61,883 bases of DNA from a virus, in IMG/VR virus record IMGVR_UViG_3300044726_000045, positions 1-61,883 of that record. One strand, written 5' to 3'. The notes under the pieces were generated by a model that made no database searches, was not told the origin of the DNA, and saw nothing but the letters and a program-made list of their open reading frames with translations. The translations under genes were made by a program, and so were the position numbers. Below are positions 1-8,200 of the stretch, one piece after another; position 1 is the first letter of the stretch, and each line of letters opens with the position of its first letter.

Positions 1-23
1 CACTTGAGGACTTCAGTGAACAT
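1..23 (-). CDS. Start of next minor virion gene (partial)
   Basis: An ATG at 21-23 (minus strand) opens a frame that leaves the window after seven codons, reading MFTEVLK. It begins three bases after the stop of the 95-residue gene upstream. The VLK ending resembles the residues that precede the repeated tag in other minor proteins here (VLKF), so this is probably another tagged minor virion protein, but only a fragment is visible. Confidence 0.4.
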
Positions 24-25
24 GA

Positions 26-313
26 CTAAGTGAATTTCAGGATGGATGCGTAATCAATCTTCTCGGCTTCTTGACGTTCTTTCCGCCGCTTAAATCGGCG
101 GGTATCACGCGAGGAGTGCGGCCCCGGTGTCTGGTGTTCCTTGTTGACCGACTCGTTGTAACCGATGCTAAAGGTGCAGACCGCGTAGGGATCGACGTCA
201 CCACCCTTGGCCTTCACATGCTCGATGCAGCGGTGCCACTTCTCCGAGTGAATATGGCCTTCACCCTTGAGCGCAGCACCACGACTGGTCAACAACCCGT
301 TCGTGAGAGGCAT
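26..313 (-). CDS. Small phage protein with Cys/Gly motif
   Basis: Product of 95 residues. The N-terminal half carries the pattern HRCIEHVKAKGG followed by DPYAVCTFSIG. From memory, similar motifs (C-x3-V-K-x-K-G-G with PYAVC) occur in Mu-like and other phage head or portal-associated proteins, so a virion role is likely but the molecular function is unknown. The C-terminal half is basic and charged and ends ILKFT. The ATG has a good ribosome binding site (GGAGGG, 5 bases away). It lies 2 bases downstream of the tagged 99-residue gene in the late operon. Confidence 0.7.
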   Translation of the reverse strand: MPLTNGLLTSRGAALKGEGHIHSEKWHRCIEHVKAKGGDVDPYAVCTFSIGYNESVNKEHQTPGPHSSRDTRRFKRRKERQEAEKIDYASILKFT

Positions 314-315
314 GA

Positions 316-615
316 TTACCCTCCGAACATAATTCGGGCATGTCGTTGGCGTTGCTCACTACTGAAACGGAATCCCGGTCCAGCCGGGTTCTCGATGTGA
401 AACTTACCCGTCCCTGTGACTGGGGGTTTATTCCAGTTCTTCACGAAATTTTCCAGTCCACCTTTGGAGGGGCGTTTCAAAGGATTGCCGAAGGCATCCT
501 CGGTGGGTGCGCCTGCGGTGCCACCACGTCGTCCACTCCCGCTCTCCGCGAAGCGCCCTTTGGCGTCGTGGTTAGGATTGAACTTCAGGACCAACATGCG
601 GCGGGTCACGATCAT
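316..615 (-). CDS. Tagged minor virion protein, 99 aa
   Basis: A short protein whose residues 9-23 contain the repeated tag in a compact form (LKFNPNHDAKGRFAE). The rest is Gly, Pro and Arg rich and probably disordered. No catalytic motif is visible. Because the tag sits at the N terminus as in larger effector-like proteins, this may be a minimal tag carrier or a stripped-down member of the same set. It follows the 134-residue tagged gene by 2 bases and is in the same late operon. The role is inferred from context only. Confidence 0.6.
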   Translation of the reverse strand: MIVTRRMLVLKFNPNHDAKGRFAESGSGRRGGTAGAPTEDAFGNPLKRPSKGGLENFVKNWNKPPVTGTGKFHIENPAGPGFRFSSEQRQRHARIMFGG

Positions 616-617
616 GG

Positions 618-1019
618 CTAGTCTCTTCGTACTTTGAAGACATTACCCGTCACGGCTTCGACGTACATATCGTTCACCGGAATCAATGTCCGGTCACTAC
701 TGTAAATCGTGCCGATGGGATTGGTCTTGAGGTCATCCTTCGGAGGTTTCGTCTTCTTCCCGGTGGGAACCAGTGTCTGCCCATCGGAGTAGTAGATGGT
801 GCCGATGGGATCGCCCATGCTGGTGAGTCTCTGCTTACTCTCACCACCACTCTCTTTGGTCCCGCCACCGCCTTTACCTGACGAGAACTTGCCGTCCTTG
901 CCATGGTTCGGGTTGAACTTCAGGACGCTTTCGAATTTGGGCAGAGCCTTTGGCTCCACGTACTGCTCGGGATGGGTGATCCGAGTCCGTGATACTAACC
1001 CGGTGATGTGCAAGGGCAT
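618..1019 (-). CDS. Tagged minor virion protein with internal repeat
   Basis: The start is placed at 1019 because AGGAG lies 5 bases upstream; a longer frame to 1046 has no ribosome binding site. The 134-residue product has the tag around residue 32 (VLKFNPNHGKDGKF), then a Gly-rich linker. Two imperfect repeats follow, DPIGTIYYSDGQTLVP and NPIGTIYSSDRTLIPV. The repeats look like short beta-hairpin modules. No enzyme motif is seen. One copy of the 16-bp palindrome (1031-1046) lies directly upstream of the ribosome binding site. Confidence 0.6.
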   Translation of the reverse strand: MPLHITGLVSRTRITHPEQYVEPKALPKFESVLKFNPNHGKDGKFSSGKGGGGTKESGGESKQRLTSMGDPIGTIYYSDGQTLVPTGKKTKPPKDDLKTNPIGTIYSSDRTLIPVNDMYVEAVTGNVFKVRRD

Positions 1020-1030
1020 GTCCGCTCCTG

Positions 1031-1046
1031 TTGCAACCGATTGCAA
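1031..1046. repeat. GCAAYYRRTTGC palindrome, copy 1
   Basis: Core GCAACCGATTGC with flanks TTGCAA on both sides. It lies in the leader of the gene starting at 1019, immediately before AGGAG. On the RNA it can fold as UUGCAA/UUGCAA with a 4-base loop. Confidence 0.75.
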
Positions 1047-1060
1047 AAAAGTCAGACGCT

Positions 1061-1090
1061 AGTGTACAAGAGATACCTCGGATGCAACAA
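1061..1090 (-). promoter_or_regulatory. Possible sigma-70 promoter
   Basis: On the minus strand TTGTTG (1085-1090) and TACACT (1061-1066) are separated by 18 bp. The start site would lie about 35 bases upstream of the 1019 ATG, with palindrome copy 1 in the leader. The -35 box is weak. Confidence 0.4.
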
Positions 1091-1234
1091 CTATTTTTGC
1101 AGCCCTAGTAACTGCTTGGCCCGGTCAGGATGCACACCCTGCCGGGTTACTAGCTGCTGATAGGCTTTCTCTTTCGGAGCCGTAGGTTTCGCCACCACGG
1201 GCTTCATACTCACCGAAATCGGTTTCAGTTTCAT
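1091..1234 (-). CDS. Small basic protein, 47 aa
   Basis: Found by reading the gap by eye. The ATG at 1232-1234 overlaps the TGA of the 2H/MuF gene as ATGA. The frame runs 47 codons to TAG at 1091-1093. The product starts MKLKPISVSMKPVV, is rich in Lys, Pro and Val, and ends HPDRAKQLLGLQK. An AAGG lies 10 bases upstream of the ATG. Tight coupling to the minor-head gene suggests a late accessory protein. No family is recognised. Confidence 0.6.
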   Translation of the reverse strand: MKLKPISVSMKPVVAKPTAPKEKAYQQLVTRQGVHPDRAKQLLGLQK

Positions 1235-3021
1235 GAGAGATACGCCTTGGCTTGCGCCATCATCGCCTCATCAGCGAGATCCAATGCCCATGTGCCCGAT
1301 GTTTCTCCCAAAATCCATTCTCCAATCGTCTTCCCCTCATAAACGAAGGGTAGCTCGACCAGTGCTGTCAACGCCGATGGTGACTTGTCCTGTAGTAACT
1401 GCCGAATCAGTAATTGGTCCGCAGGAGCCAGTGCCGCTACCGCCGCTTTCAACTCGCCTTCTTCAATCTCAGCCTGTGCGAACAGACGAATGGCATCCCA
1501 GTCAATTTCATCGGGTAGGAAACCTAGCTTAGCGAAGTAGGCCGCATTCCCTGCGACCCCTACGGCCAACTCGGTGGCTGACGACTTGACCCCGACGTTA
1601 ATCAGTTCCGTGAACAGATTCTTCAGGAACGCCAATTCCGCCTTGGGTGTCCCGGCTACTAACTCGGCTTGCGTTAGATAGAAGATACCCGTGAACGGAT
1701 CAAGGAGCGCACCCAGCTTGAACTCCACTCCTTTAGGATCTCCACCTCTCGCCTTCAGAGCAATGTTTCCATCCTCTTCAAACCGAATAGGATTCGCCCC
1801 GACACCCTGTCCCTTTGTCATCACCTCTTGCGGTGGCATACCTGTCAACTTCGCCAGCAACTCCGTGGGACTCATCCCGATGTGAGCATTCCACTGGGCC
1901 ACATTCTCTGGGGTGGCCTCGATACCCATCTCAGCCAAGTCAGCCGCTGTGACCGCTTGGAACACCTCAGCCTCGGCAGGCACGGTGGGTGTGACCTCGG
2001 TGGTCTTTCCCTTACTACTCTCGATAGATCGGCAGAGCGTGCGGCAGTGTGGATGGTACGGTGGGATGTGCAGCCCTCTGGCCACCAACTCCTCGTTACT
2101 CATCTCCATGAATCCCGCCATGGCTGCGTTCGTTTGCTTGGGCCACGGCTGCACCACACGAAGATCGTTCGGGTCTTGCACGTTCAGGGCTTCAATGACC
2201 TTCTCTCGTGCGTCAGTTACTTCGAACACCTTGCCACTGATGAAGCGGCAGAACCGGCTCGTGCGACCATCGAGCACCGCCGTCAAGCGATACCGGGCCA
2301 TGCCCACCACTTCGGCCTCTGCCGTGAATCCCCATGTCGCCAAGCGGCTGGAATTCAGGCTGGCAATCATCCGTAGCTGCTCATCCCCCTGCTTGTCGAA
2401 GGATACGAACGGTGTGACATACCGCCCCGACACAGGATCGGCTTTCCGCACTTGTTCGGTAGCGTCCCACTTGTTCGTTATACCGAATGGGATGGTTTCC
2501 TTCACGCCGGATGCGTGGCTGATCGTGATAGACGACACCGTAAAGATGCCACCCACGATCAGGTGGGCATACTTCTGTGCCGCCTCGGGTTTACAATACG
2601 CCAACGTACAGTGCGGCACGTAAACCGGGAAGTTCTTGTCCTTGAACGCCGCATAGTTCCCAATCTGCTGCTCGATGGTGTGGAAATGTGGACTGCCGAT
2701 ACGCGCCACCACCGGAACAGCACCACCGCTGTGCTCTGAGGCTGGAAACAACTGGACCTGTGTGACTTCGGCTTGGAAGGGGCGCTGAGACGCGATGAAC
2801 GCTCTCAGGCGGTCGTGCTCGTCATCCACCAGTCCATATCGCACCGTGACGTGGTTGGGGTCCACGTCCTTACCGGGGTCCATCAAGTCCTGCTCCTTGA
2901 TGGCGGCTCGGGCGATATTCAACTGGATCGACGCAGTACTGGTCGGATCAAGCTCGACCTGTGTACTGCCGTAGGAGTGTTCCTGCTTCTGAACCTCCTC
3001 TGCACTCAGTTGCACATGCAC
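1231..3021 (-). CDS. 2H phosphoesterase-MuF-GNAT minor head fusion
   Basis: Three modules are visible. Residues about 50-175 resemble 2H phosphoesterases (LigT/2'-5' RNA ligase-like), with paired H-x-T motifs at H57-V-T59 and H137-C-T139. Residues 245-331 carry the SPP1 gp7/Mu gpF minor-head signature DGRTSRFC...PPYHPHCRTLCR. The C terminus has a GNAT-like acetyltransferase pattern around 491-501 (GNAAYFAKLGF). MuF proteins are minor capsid proteins that often carry C-terminal toxins. Here an RNA-repair-like enzyme is fused in front and a putative acetyltransferase behind. The start is GTG at 3021 with AAGGAT upstream; a later ATG lacks a site. The catalytic activities are inferred from motifs. 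Confidence 0.75.
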   Translation of the reverse strand: MHVQLSAEEVQKQEHSYGSTQVELDPTSTASIQLNIARAAIKEQDLMDPGKDVDPNHVTVRYGLVDDEHDRLRAFIASQRPFQAEVTQVQLFPASEHSGGAVPVVARIGSPHFHTIEQQIGNYAAFKDKNFPVYVPHCTLAYCKPEAAQKYAHLIVGGIFTVSSITISHASGVKETIPFGITNKWDATEQVRKADPVSGRYVTPFVSFDKQGDEQLRMIASLNSSRLATWGFTAEAEVVGMARYRLTAVLDGRTSRFCRFISGKVFEVTDAREKVIEALNVQDPNDLRVVQPWPKQTNAAMAGFMEMSNEELVARGLHIPPYHPHCRTLCRSIESSKGKTTEVTPTVPAEAEVFQAVTAADLAEMGIEATPENVAQWNAHIGMSPTELLAKLTGMPPQEVMTKGQGVGANPIRFEEDGNIALKARGGDPKGVEFKLGALLDPFTGIFYLTQAELVAGTPKAELAFLKNLFTELINVGVKSSATELAVGVAGNAAYFAKLGFLPDEIDWDAIRLFAQAEIEEGELKAAVAALAPADQLLIRQLLQDKSPSALTALVELPFVYEGKTIGEWILGETSGTWALDLADEAMMAQAKAYLS

Positions 3022-3024
3022 GGG

Positions 3025-3267
3025 TTATCCTTCGATGAGTTTAGCCTGCAACCGTGTCGAACGAGCGTAATTACCCACAATCGTCTCCAAGAACTTCCGA
3101 TCCTCGTTGGGGTGCTTGTCCCGAATCATCTCCAACACATTCATGGTGCCGTCCATGAGAGGAGTCACTTCCTCAACCTGCATCTTTCCCACCCCGTTGG
3201 GCCTGACTCTGGCCATCAACTCCAAATTCTTTGCCCCCGGTCGGAGCACAAACATTTCTACGTGCAT
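3025..3267 (-). CDS. Hypothetical protein, 80 aa
   Basis: The start is set at 3267 because GGAGG sits 5 bases upstream; an upstream frame extension to 3279 would place the ribosome binding site inside the gene. The product is a mixed-charge globular-looking protein with no recognised motif. It is the first gene after a TATAAT promoter and lies between the kinase-like and MuF fusion genes, so it is probably a virion or assembly component. Confidence 0.6.
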   Translation of the reverse strand: MHVEMFVLRPGAKNLELMARVRPNGVGKMQVEEVTPLMDGTMNVLEMIRDKHPNEDRKFLETIVGNYARSTRLQAKLIEG

Positions 3268-3287
3268 CTGGTCCTCCAAACACCTAC

Positions 3288-3309
3288 ATTATACCATATT
3301 TCATTGGTA
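3288..3309 (-). promoter_or_regulatory. Extended -10 promoter with dyad
   Basis: On the minus strand a perfect TATAAT (3288-3293) is preceded by TGG, giving an extended -10 element; no good -35 is present. TACCA and TGGTA arms with an 8-base loop overlap the -10 and could form an operator. The promoter is about 20 bases upstream of the 3267 start and gives the head genes an internal promoter. Confidence 0.6.
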
Positions 3310-3313
3310 AAAT

Positions 3314-5023
3314 CTAGTATTTCATCAAATGCACTTTCTTCCACATGTCGTAGAGACCATCCGGGGTCTGAAGCGCCTCTCTGACTCGTTTCACTCGGTT
3401 CAAGAAACCTTGACGTTCCCCATCCGTCATGCTCGGGTGTCGGGCCACCAAGGCTGTCCAGTCGGCGGCATCAATGGACGCGGTAATCTCTTTTCTCAGG
3501 TTCTCCGGGGGCTTGGCATCACCTTCCATCCACTGTCCCACGGAGATCGACCGGAAGTAGAACGACCCCTCGTCATAGGCATCAGGCATGCTGTAGCCGT
3601 TATCGATGGCCACAGGATTACCCTTGTGCCCCATCACGTTGGCGTGATGACGATCCATCGATCCGATAGCGTAGTCCAGCACCGCCATTCTGGTGCCGCC
3701 GTCTTCCTCCATGTTCCCCATGTCTCCATCGGCATCGATCATCAATTGGAAGGAGCCGCCCTTCGGATTGGGTGCTTCAGAATTCTTCGGGCCACCGTCT
3801 CCACTACCTTCACTACGGTAGCCCTGACTCTTCCGCCACGCCGTGAACGACTGGATCTTGCTGTCATACATCCGGGCTTCGGTATCCGCATGACCTTCCA
3901 GCCACGAGTCATACTCATCATCCCGATACGAATCCTCGTCAAACGACCCCAACTCTTCCGCGCCTGCTTGGGCCTTCTTTTCGAGGATTTCTCGGATGCG
4001 ATCTTTCTCGCCGTCAGACAGCGGAGCCGACGTATCGACGTTGGCTTCCTTGAGCACTTCCGCCACATCAATTTCGTCAGGAATTTTGGGCCTGAATGAT
4101 GGCTTCGACCCCATGGGCAAGTTCGGGTATTCGCGGCCTGCCGCTGCGGCCCCTATGCTGGGATCTTCTTCCTTCATCTCATCCCAGACTTCCTGTACTT
4201 CCTCTGTCCGCTTCTCTACCTCTTTGACATGCTCACTCCAGAGGTTGCCCATCTCCTCGCCCACGGCATCCATGGCCTGTTCTTGGGCTTTTTCCTTGTA
4301 TTTGTCGTATTGTTCTCGGGCGTACTCCGAATCGTATCCACCCTCATCCCCTGAACTTTCTGGGATATCTACTTCGTCTGAGGCATCTTCCCGAAGGATC
4401 GTGACAGGGACTGGATTCTTCTCCGGACCAAACAGCAACTCACCAGCTTCATACGCAAAGACCTCACGCTCGGCCAGCGAGAAATTTCTGTTCGTCACAT
4501 AGTCGGTGATGCTATCGTTGGCGAAGCCACCTTCCCACGTCTCGTTGACTTCCGGCTTGAAAATCGCTTCGTCGCCGTTATCGAACCGCACGCGAAGAGA
4601 ACCGTTGACGCCTTCACCAAGAGGGTCAGACCCCGTGATACGTCCGGACTTCAACATGGACTCGACTTTGGCGTGCCCCGATACGGGTGGATTGAGTCGA
4701 GCCACGACCTCGGGATCACCGGTCAGTCGTGGGGCATTTCCAAACCCTGTGCCCGAAGGGGCATTCATGATATCGGCGTAGTCAGCAGACCCAAACCGCT
4801 CCCGCCGACGTTTCATCGGATCGGCGTCCCAACTCGCACCCCGTGACGCTTCTGGGGTACTGCCTAGTCCTGCACTGACACCCTTCACCCACTGCCCACC
4901 GGTTGGTGACCCTTTGGGACCACGGGGCTGATTGCGATTGAATTTCAGCACTTTTTCATACGACACGGGTGGTCGCAGTAGTGCCCGGATTCCTGCAATC
5001 AATTGCCGGGTGATGTGGGGCAT
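3314..5023 (-). CDS. Tagged PI3K/HipA-like kinase, virion-associated
   Basis: 569 residues. The tag occupies residues 26-46 (FNRNQPRGPKG then GGQW). Later, GVNGSLRVRFDNGDEAIFKP resembles the nucleotide-binding strand of HipA/PI3-4-kinase-like folds. D457-R-H-H-A-N462 and A-I-D474-N-G match the catalytic D-R-H-x-x-N and D-x-G motifs. The middle is highly acidic and coiled-coil-like. It is probably an atypical protein or lipid kinase packaged with the head, since it sits between the large ADP-ribosyltransferase protein and the MuF fusion. An AGGAC ribosome binding site precedes the ATG. Kinase activity is inferred; the insert of about 250 residues inside the kinase fold is unusual. Confidence 0.65.
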   Translation of the reverse strand: MPHITRQLIAGIRALLRPPVSYEKVLKFNRNQPRGPKGSPTGGQWVKGVSAGLGSTPEASRGASWDADPMKRRRERFGSADYADIMNAPSGTGFGNAPRLTGDPEVVARLNPPVSGHAKVESMLKSGRITGSDPLGEGVNGSLRVRFDNGDEAIFKPEVNETWEGGFANDSITDYVTNRNFSLAEREVFAYEAGELLFGPEKNPVPVTILREDASDEVDIPESSGDEGGYDSEYAREQYDKYKEKAQEQAMDAVGEEMGNLWSEHVKEVEKRTEEVQEVWDEMKEEDPSIGAAAAGREYPNLPMGSKPSFRPKIPDEIDVAEVLKEANVDTSAPLSDGEKDRIREILEKKAQAGAEELGSFDEDSYRDDEYDSWLEGHADTEARMYDSKIQSFTAWRKSQGYRSEGSGDGGPKNSEAPNPKGGSFQLMIDADGDMGNMEEDGGTRMAVLDYAIGSMDRHHANVMGHKGNPVAIDNGYSMPDAYDEGSFYFRSISVGQWMEGDAKPPENLRKEITASIDAADWTALVARHPSMTDGERQGFLNRVKRVREALQTPDGLYDMWKKVHLMKY

Positions 5024-5029
5024 GGTGTC

Positions 5030-5203
5030 CTACGTGTGCTTCTTCACGAACGTGACGGACGTATCTTCGTCTTCTTCTGGCAGAGGATCACTTGGCAGAT
5101 CATTCGTCCACGAATCATCCACGGGTTCGCCCGACGCTCGTTGCTGCGCCAAATGTTTTCGCAATGCCTCCCGCTCTTCAAAATCATCCGATGAATCGAT
5201 CAT
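5030..5203 (-). CDS. Small acidic protein, 57 aa
   Basis: The start is placed at 5203, where AAGGAGAG is correctly spaced; it overlaps the last 20 bases of the 1714-residue gene. The product is very acidic (IDSSDDFEER, PLPEEDEDTS) and ends KKHT. It has no recognised family. Its size, charge and position in the head operon would fit a scaffold-like or DNA-mimic accessory protein, but this is speculation. Confidence 0.55.
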   Translation of the reverse strand: MIDSSDDFEEREALRKHLAQQRASGEPVDDSWTNDLPSDPLPEEDEDTSVTFVKKHT

Positions 5204-8200
5204 AGCTATTCTCTCCTTCACGTTCCATCACTTCGACTCTCACTTTGTGGACTCTCCGATGGTTCTCTAGCCCAGCACTCCGCAATTTCTGACTGATGGT
5301 CACCGTGTCTTTCTGATGCTTCTCAGCCACGCCACCCCACTGTGGCACGGACACCATCCTCAGCAGGGTCTTGCCATCCCGCTTCATCCATGTCCACCCA
5401 GTGATGCCATTCTTCACCAAGATTCCATGGATGTATTCCCGCGTGGTGGTATCGACCCCGCCTTCAAATGACAATTCTACCGCAGGTTGGCAATCTTGCC
5501 CTCCACACTTCTTCAGGATGAGCACGCTATCCTGATTGAAGGCTTTAGCCGTCCGTGCCACCAACTTCCGGGCCTCACCATTGCCCCGGTAATACACCTG
5601 CCACATCGACTCCGACCCACCATCCCATCCACCGACACCGGGCTTCACAGAGACTCTGGAGACTCCCGGTAGGGCACTCAGGGCCTTCTTGAATTCTCCC
5701 ATGTGCTGGAAGACGACCTTGTTCTCCTTATGCTCGGGGTCATACACAGGTCGCTGACTGGTCATCGCCACCCGTGTGAACTGCCCCTCGTCATCCCGTG
5801 GATGCTGGGATTCGTCCCACTTCATCACCGCATACGACTCGGGCAACAATGCCGTCTTTTGAGTCGCAAACGGGCGTTGCTGGGGCGGAATCTTCTTGTA
5901 ATTCCCTTCGGCATCGTAATTGTGACGCCCAAAGTTCACCCACGAATTCTGCCCTCGTGTTTCCGTGGTCAGCGCACGACGTGCCGATGCCGACAACATC
6001 TGCGAGTGTGACCGCCACGCATTCTCCTCACCACGAGGACCGAATCCATATCCGCCTGCGGCATGCCCAAAGTAGTCATGCACGGCTCGGAACATGTCAT
6101 TGGTGGTCAATCCGGTCTCGGAATCATGTGCCGCCATGAACATGTTCGGTTCGCCACCCGTGTAGAAGAACATATGCTGATTCGTGCGAATGTCCTCCAC
6201 CATCTCGGCAGAATTCTGATACGGCTGTCCCTCCTTGGCCCATGGCGTAAATGTCACCCCACTTTTCACAATATGATCGAACTGCTGCCTCACTTCCTGC
6301 GCCAATGCCTTATACGCCTCTCGGACCTCTGGATTGCCACTATCATCCAGTGGGAGCGCATCATAGGCATCAGCAATGGTTCCCGCTCGTGCCTCATCCA
6401 GCGTCACATAATCATGCTGAACAGGCGGCAACCCGTGCTTCGCGTTATACGCATCAGCTACGGCTTGGACTTCGGGGACGGCTTCTGGTCGTCCTGTGGT
6501 GGCCTTCGCCGGTACTGTGCCTCCTCTTCCGCTTCCTGTTCGGGCGTGAGGTTGCGGGGCTTTCTCTCCACCTTGTCCGACTCCTTCGGTAAATTGTCCT
6601 CCACTCGGACCTCCTTTTGGTTCTCGTGGGTGTTTCGACGCATCCCATTTTAGCACAGCCTCAGACATGGTCAAAAAGGCCACATAAATGACCTGTTCTT
6701 GCTTTTTGACCACCTTCACCGGGTCCACGTCCTCTAGGGACGACTCCCAATCCGCATACTGCTTTCCACCCTGTGGCCCCAGTGCCGCCACCACATCGGC
6801 CAGTTGATACTGACGCACCTCGTGAATCATCTCCGGTGGGACCGTCTCTGTGCTGGACATCTCCGTGCGACGTGCTTGTGCCCACGACCCTGATGGTCCA
6901 AAGGCATGCTTGTTGGCAGGCTGGAAGTAACGACTCGCCTCCGGCTTGAACACAATCACCGTGATGGTATCCACGGAGTCATTCGACGCCATCGCCGCAT
7001 AACTCAACGCGACCTTTTCACTCGTGGATGCAAACCCCTTCCCCACAGGAGAACTCCGATCCATCTCACTGAGAGGCTTGAGTCCTTCCTTCAAAATCTT
7101 CTGGGCCAGTTCATTCGACGTGCCATGATAAGCGAACCGTCCCTTACCATCGCGTGGGTGTTGACTCTCATCGAACTTTTGCACCGTGCTCCAGTCCACG
7201 CTGCTCATCCAGTGCGGCTTGCCCCGGTCCTCGGCCTGAAGGTCAATCACGAGCGTGTCTGCCTTCTGTGCCATCTGGCCTCCGGTCGTCACCGTAATGT
7301 TCTTGAACAGCGGGGCGCGATCTCTCCACGCATCCCACAGCCACCGATCTCTGGTGCCTAGCAACACGGATTCATGCTCGGACTGGTTATTCTCCCCGTA
7401 AACTGGGAGTGATAGAACTGACGTCGGTGGGGCCTCGATGCGGAGCACGACACGCACGGGATCAGGTGGTAGGTCTCCCACACCACCCCAATCATTCGCC
7501 ACATCGGCGGTGCCGGTCGTAGACTGTGCGCCTGCTCGTTTCAATTGCAATGCCGGGAGTTTGATGAACGCTAAGGCCCTACCCTGAGTAGACTCATGGT
7601 ATGCCGCCACACGCCGCTGCACTGCCGCCTCGGTCGTCTCAATCTCTGCCACGTCCGTCTCACCCGGATCGATATCCTCTTTGGGGCGAACCATCACCAC
7701 TTCTTTCTCGACCACAAAATGCTCACCCATGTAATCGAACGTGACGTACTCTTCTTTCTCTCGCCCCGGTTCCTTCCTGTGAAGTGCCTTCACATTCGCG
7801 GGTGGTGCGACAGGCTTCGCGTTGGGCGTGAACATCTCACGGGGTGTGGTTCTCACCACGTCCCCCGGAAGCATCAACCCGCGATACACGTCAATCTTGT
7901 CTTCCCCGGCCTTCTTCATCACCATCTGGGTGACTTCCCACTGTGCGCGGACATAGGCTTGGAGTGTTTCAATCCCGCCGACCGACTTCGCATCGAGTTC
8001 AGCGTACTCCACCTCTCCCGGCGTCATACGATGGTGCCCACCCAACTCTCTCGCCGCCGCCAACTGCAACGACAACCCCAGTCCTTCACCAGACTTGACC
8101 TTCCACGACTCCCACACCTCACTGATAATCTTCTTGCTGCTCAGGTCATCTGAGAGCGTCATCTGGTTCGTGGCCCAGTCCTTCGCGTTCTGAGTGACTT

